Of a DNA stretch of 64,000 nucleotides, positions 63,788 through 64,000 are shown one piece after another. The stretch is taken from assembly GCF_030622045.1 (NCBI RefSeq), contig NZ_CP130886.1, positions 5,464,001 to 5,528,000 of the forward strand. Direction: 5' to 3'. Within the stretch, counting starts at the first letter, position 1, and every line of letters starts with the position of its first letter. Under the pieces are notes generated by a model. The model was given only the letters and a program-made list of their open reading frames with translations, was not told the origin of the DNA and ran no database searches. A program made the position numbers and the translations under genes. The stretch is from Planctellipticum variicoloris (GTDB lineage: Bacteria > Planctomycetota > Planctomycetia > Planctomycetales > Planctomycetaceae).

Positions 63788-64000
63788 ATGACGGAACACC
63801 GTGAGGGCGGAGACTTTACGGAATCGGAGACGATGCAGGCCCGCAGTTGGCCCTGCTTGCGTCAATTCTGTGTCTTTCTCGAAAACCGCGTCGGCCGGCT
63901 CAGCGAACTGATGCGGCTGGTCGAGGATCTGGATACGCAGGTCGTCGCCCTGAGCATCGTCGACTCCGTCGACTTCGCGATGGTCCGCCTGATGTTCAGC
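63788..64000 (+). CDS. ACT-domain protein (3' end outside window)
   Basis: From the ATG at 63788 (or one at 63833) 71 residues are visible to the window edge. After a polar start, LRQFCVFLENRVGRLSELMR, then LVEDLDTQVVALSIVDSVDF and AMVRLMFS give the beta-alpha-beta pattern of an ACT domain, including the conserved Gly and Asn-Arg of the ligand-binding turn. ACT domains bind amino acids. Stand-alone or tandem ACT proteins are often regulators of amino acid enzymes, while acetolactate synthase small subunits have the same start. Which one this is depends on sequence outside the window. Confidence 0.8.
   Translation, partial: MTEHREGGDFTESETMQARSWPCLRQFCVFLENRVGRLSELMRLVEDLDTQVVALSIVDSVDFAMVRLMFS

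Overview
The window is a high-GC, chromosome-like stretch from a member of the Planctomycetota, probably Planctomycetales. The case rests on gene content: three DUF1501 genes each paired with a DUF1549/DUF1553 gene (two of these carrying PSCyt-type CxxCH haem motifs), a run of five DUF1559 pseudopilin-like genes with the H-X9-DG tail, two DUF3365 haem proteins, Tat-exported enzymes, and the short repeats and palindromes typical of planctomycete spacers. I found no rRNA, tRNA, CRISPR array, intact insertion sequence or prophage.

Layout. 1-9.8 kb (minus strand): a DUF2339 membrane protein cut by the window edge, a double-GNAT acetyltransferase, and a polysaccharide cluster (bi-domain oxidoreductase, WecB epimerase, heparinase-like lyase, family-4 glycosyltransferase). 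10-19.7 kb: two tiny membrane proteins, a beta-lactamase-fold/VanX fusion, a Tat-exported sugar isomerase-like TIM barrel, a TPR protein, an IlvD/Edd dehydratase and a secreted FAD oxidoreductase. 19.8-20.5 kb: a low-GC two-gene module that may be toxin-antitoxin-like. 20.5-23.6 kb: the first DUF1501/DUF1549-DUF1553 pair. 23.8-32 kb: endonuclease IV, a Tat protein coupled to a small membrane protein, two DUF3365 proteins, an FtsB/DivIC-like protein, a lipoprotein and a XylR-type regulator. 32.3-40.7 kb: two more DUF1501/DUF1549-DUF1553 pairs, convergent, the first divergent from the XylR-type regulator. 41-44.8 kb: a U32/DUF3656 protein and a sarcosine-oxidase-like enzyme. 44.9-49.9 kb: five tandem DUF1559 genes. 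50-62.4 kb: an M81 MlrC-like protein, IspD, two sigma-54 activators (one with an altered GAFTGA loop), an M19 dipeptidase homologue lacking metal ligands, an SDR, an acidic small protein, a zinc-ribbon coiled-coil protein and GlnRS. 62.4-63.8 kb: decayed DNA with a truncated exported-protein gene. The window ends inside an ACT-domain gene.

How the genes work together. The 3.1-9.8 kb block plausibly makes or remodels a UDP-ManNAc-derived surface polysaccharide. The three DUF1501/DUF1549-DUF1553 pairs look like repeated use of one poorly understood exported module. The DUF1559 array looks like a duplicated set of pseudopilin-like surface proteins. IspD and GlnRS are housekeeping genes. Start sites were chosen from visible Shine-Dalgarno matches where possible, and several are TTG or GTG. 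Functions rest on motif recognition by eye; no database search was run.
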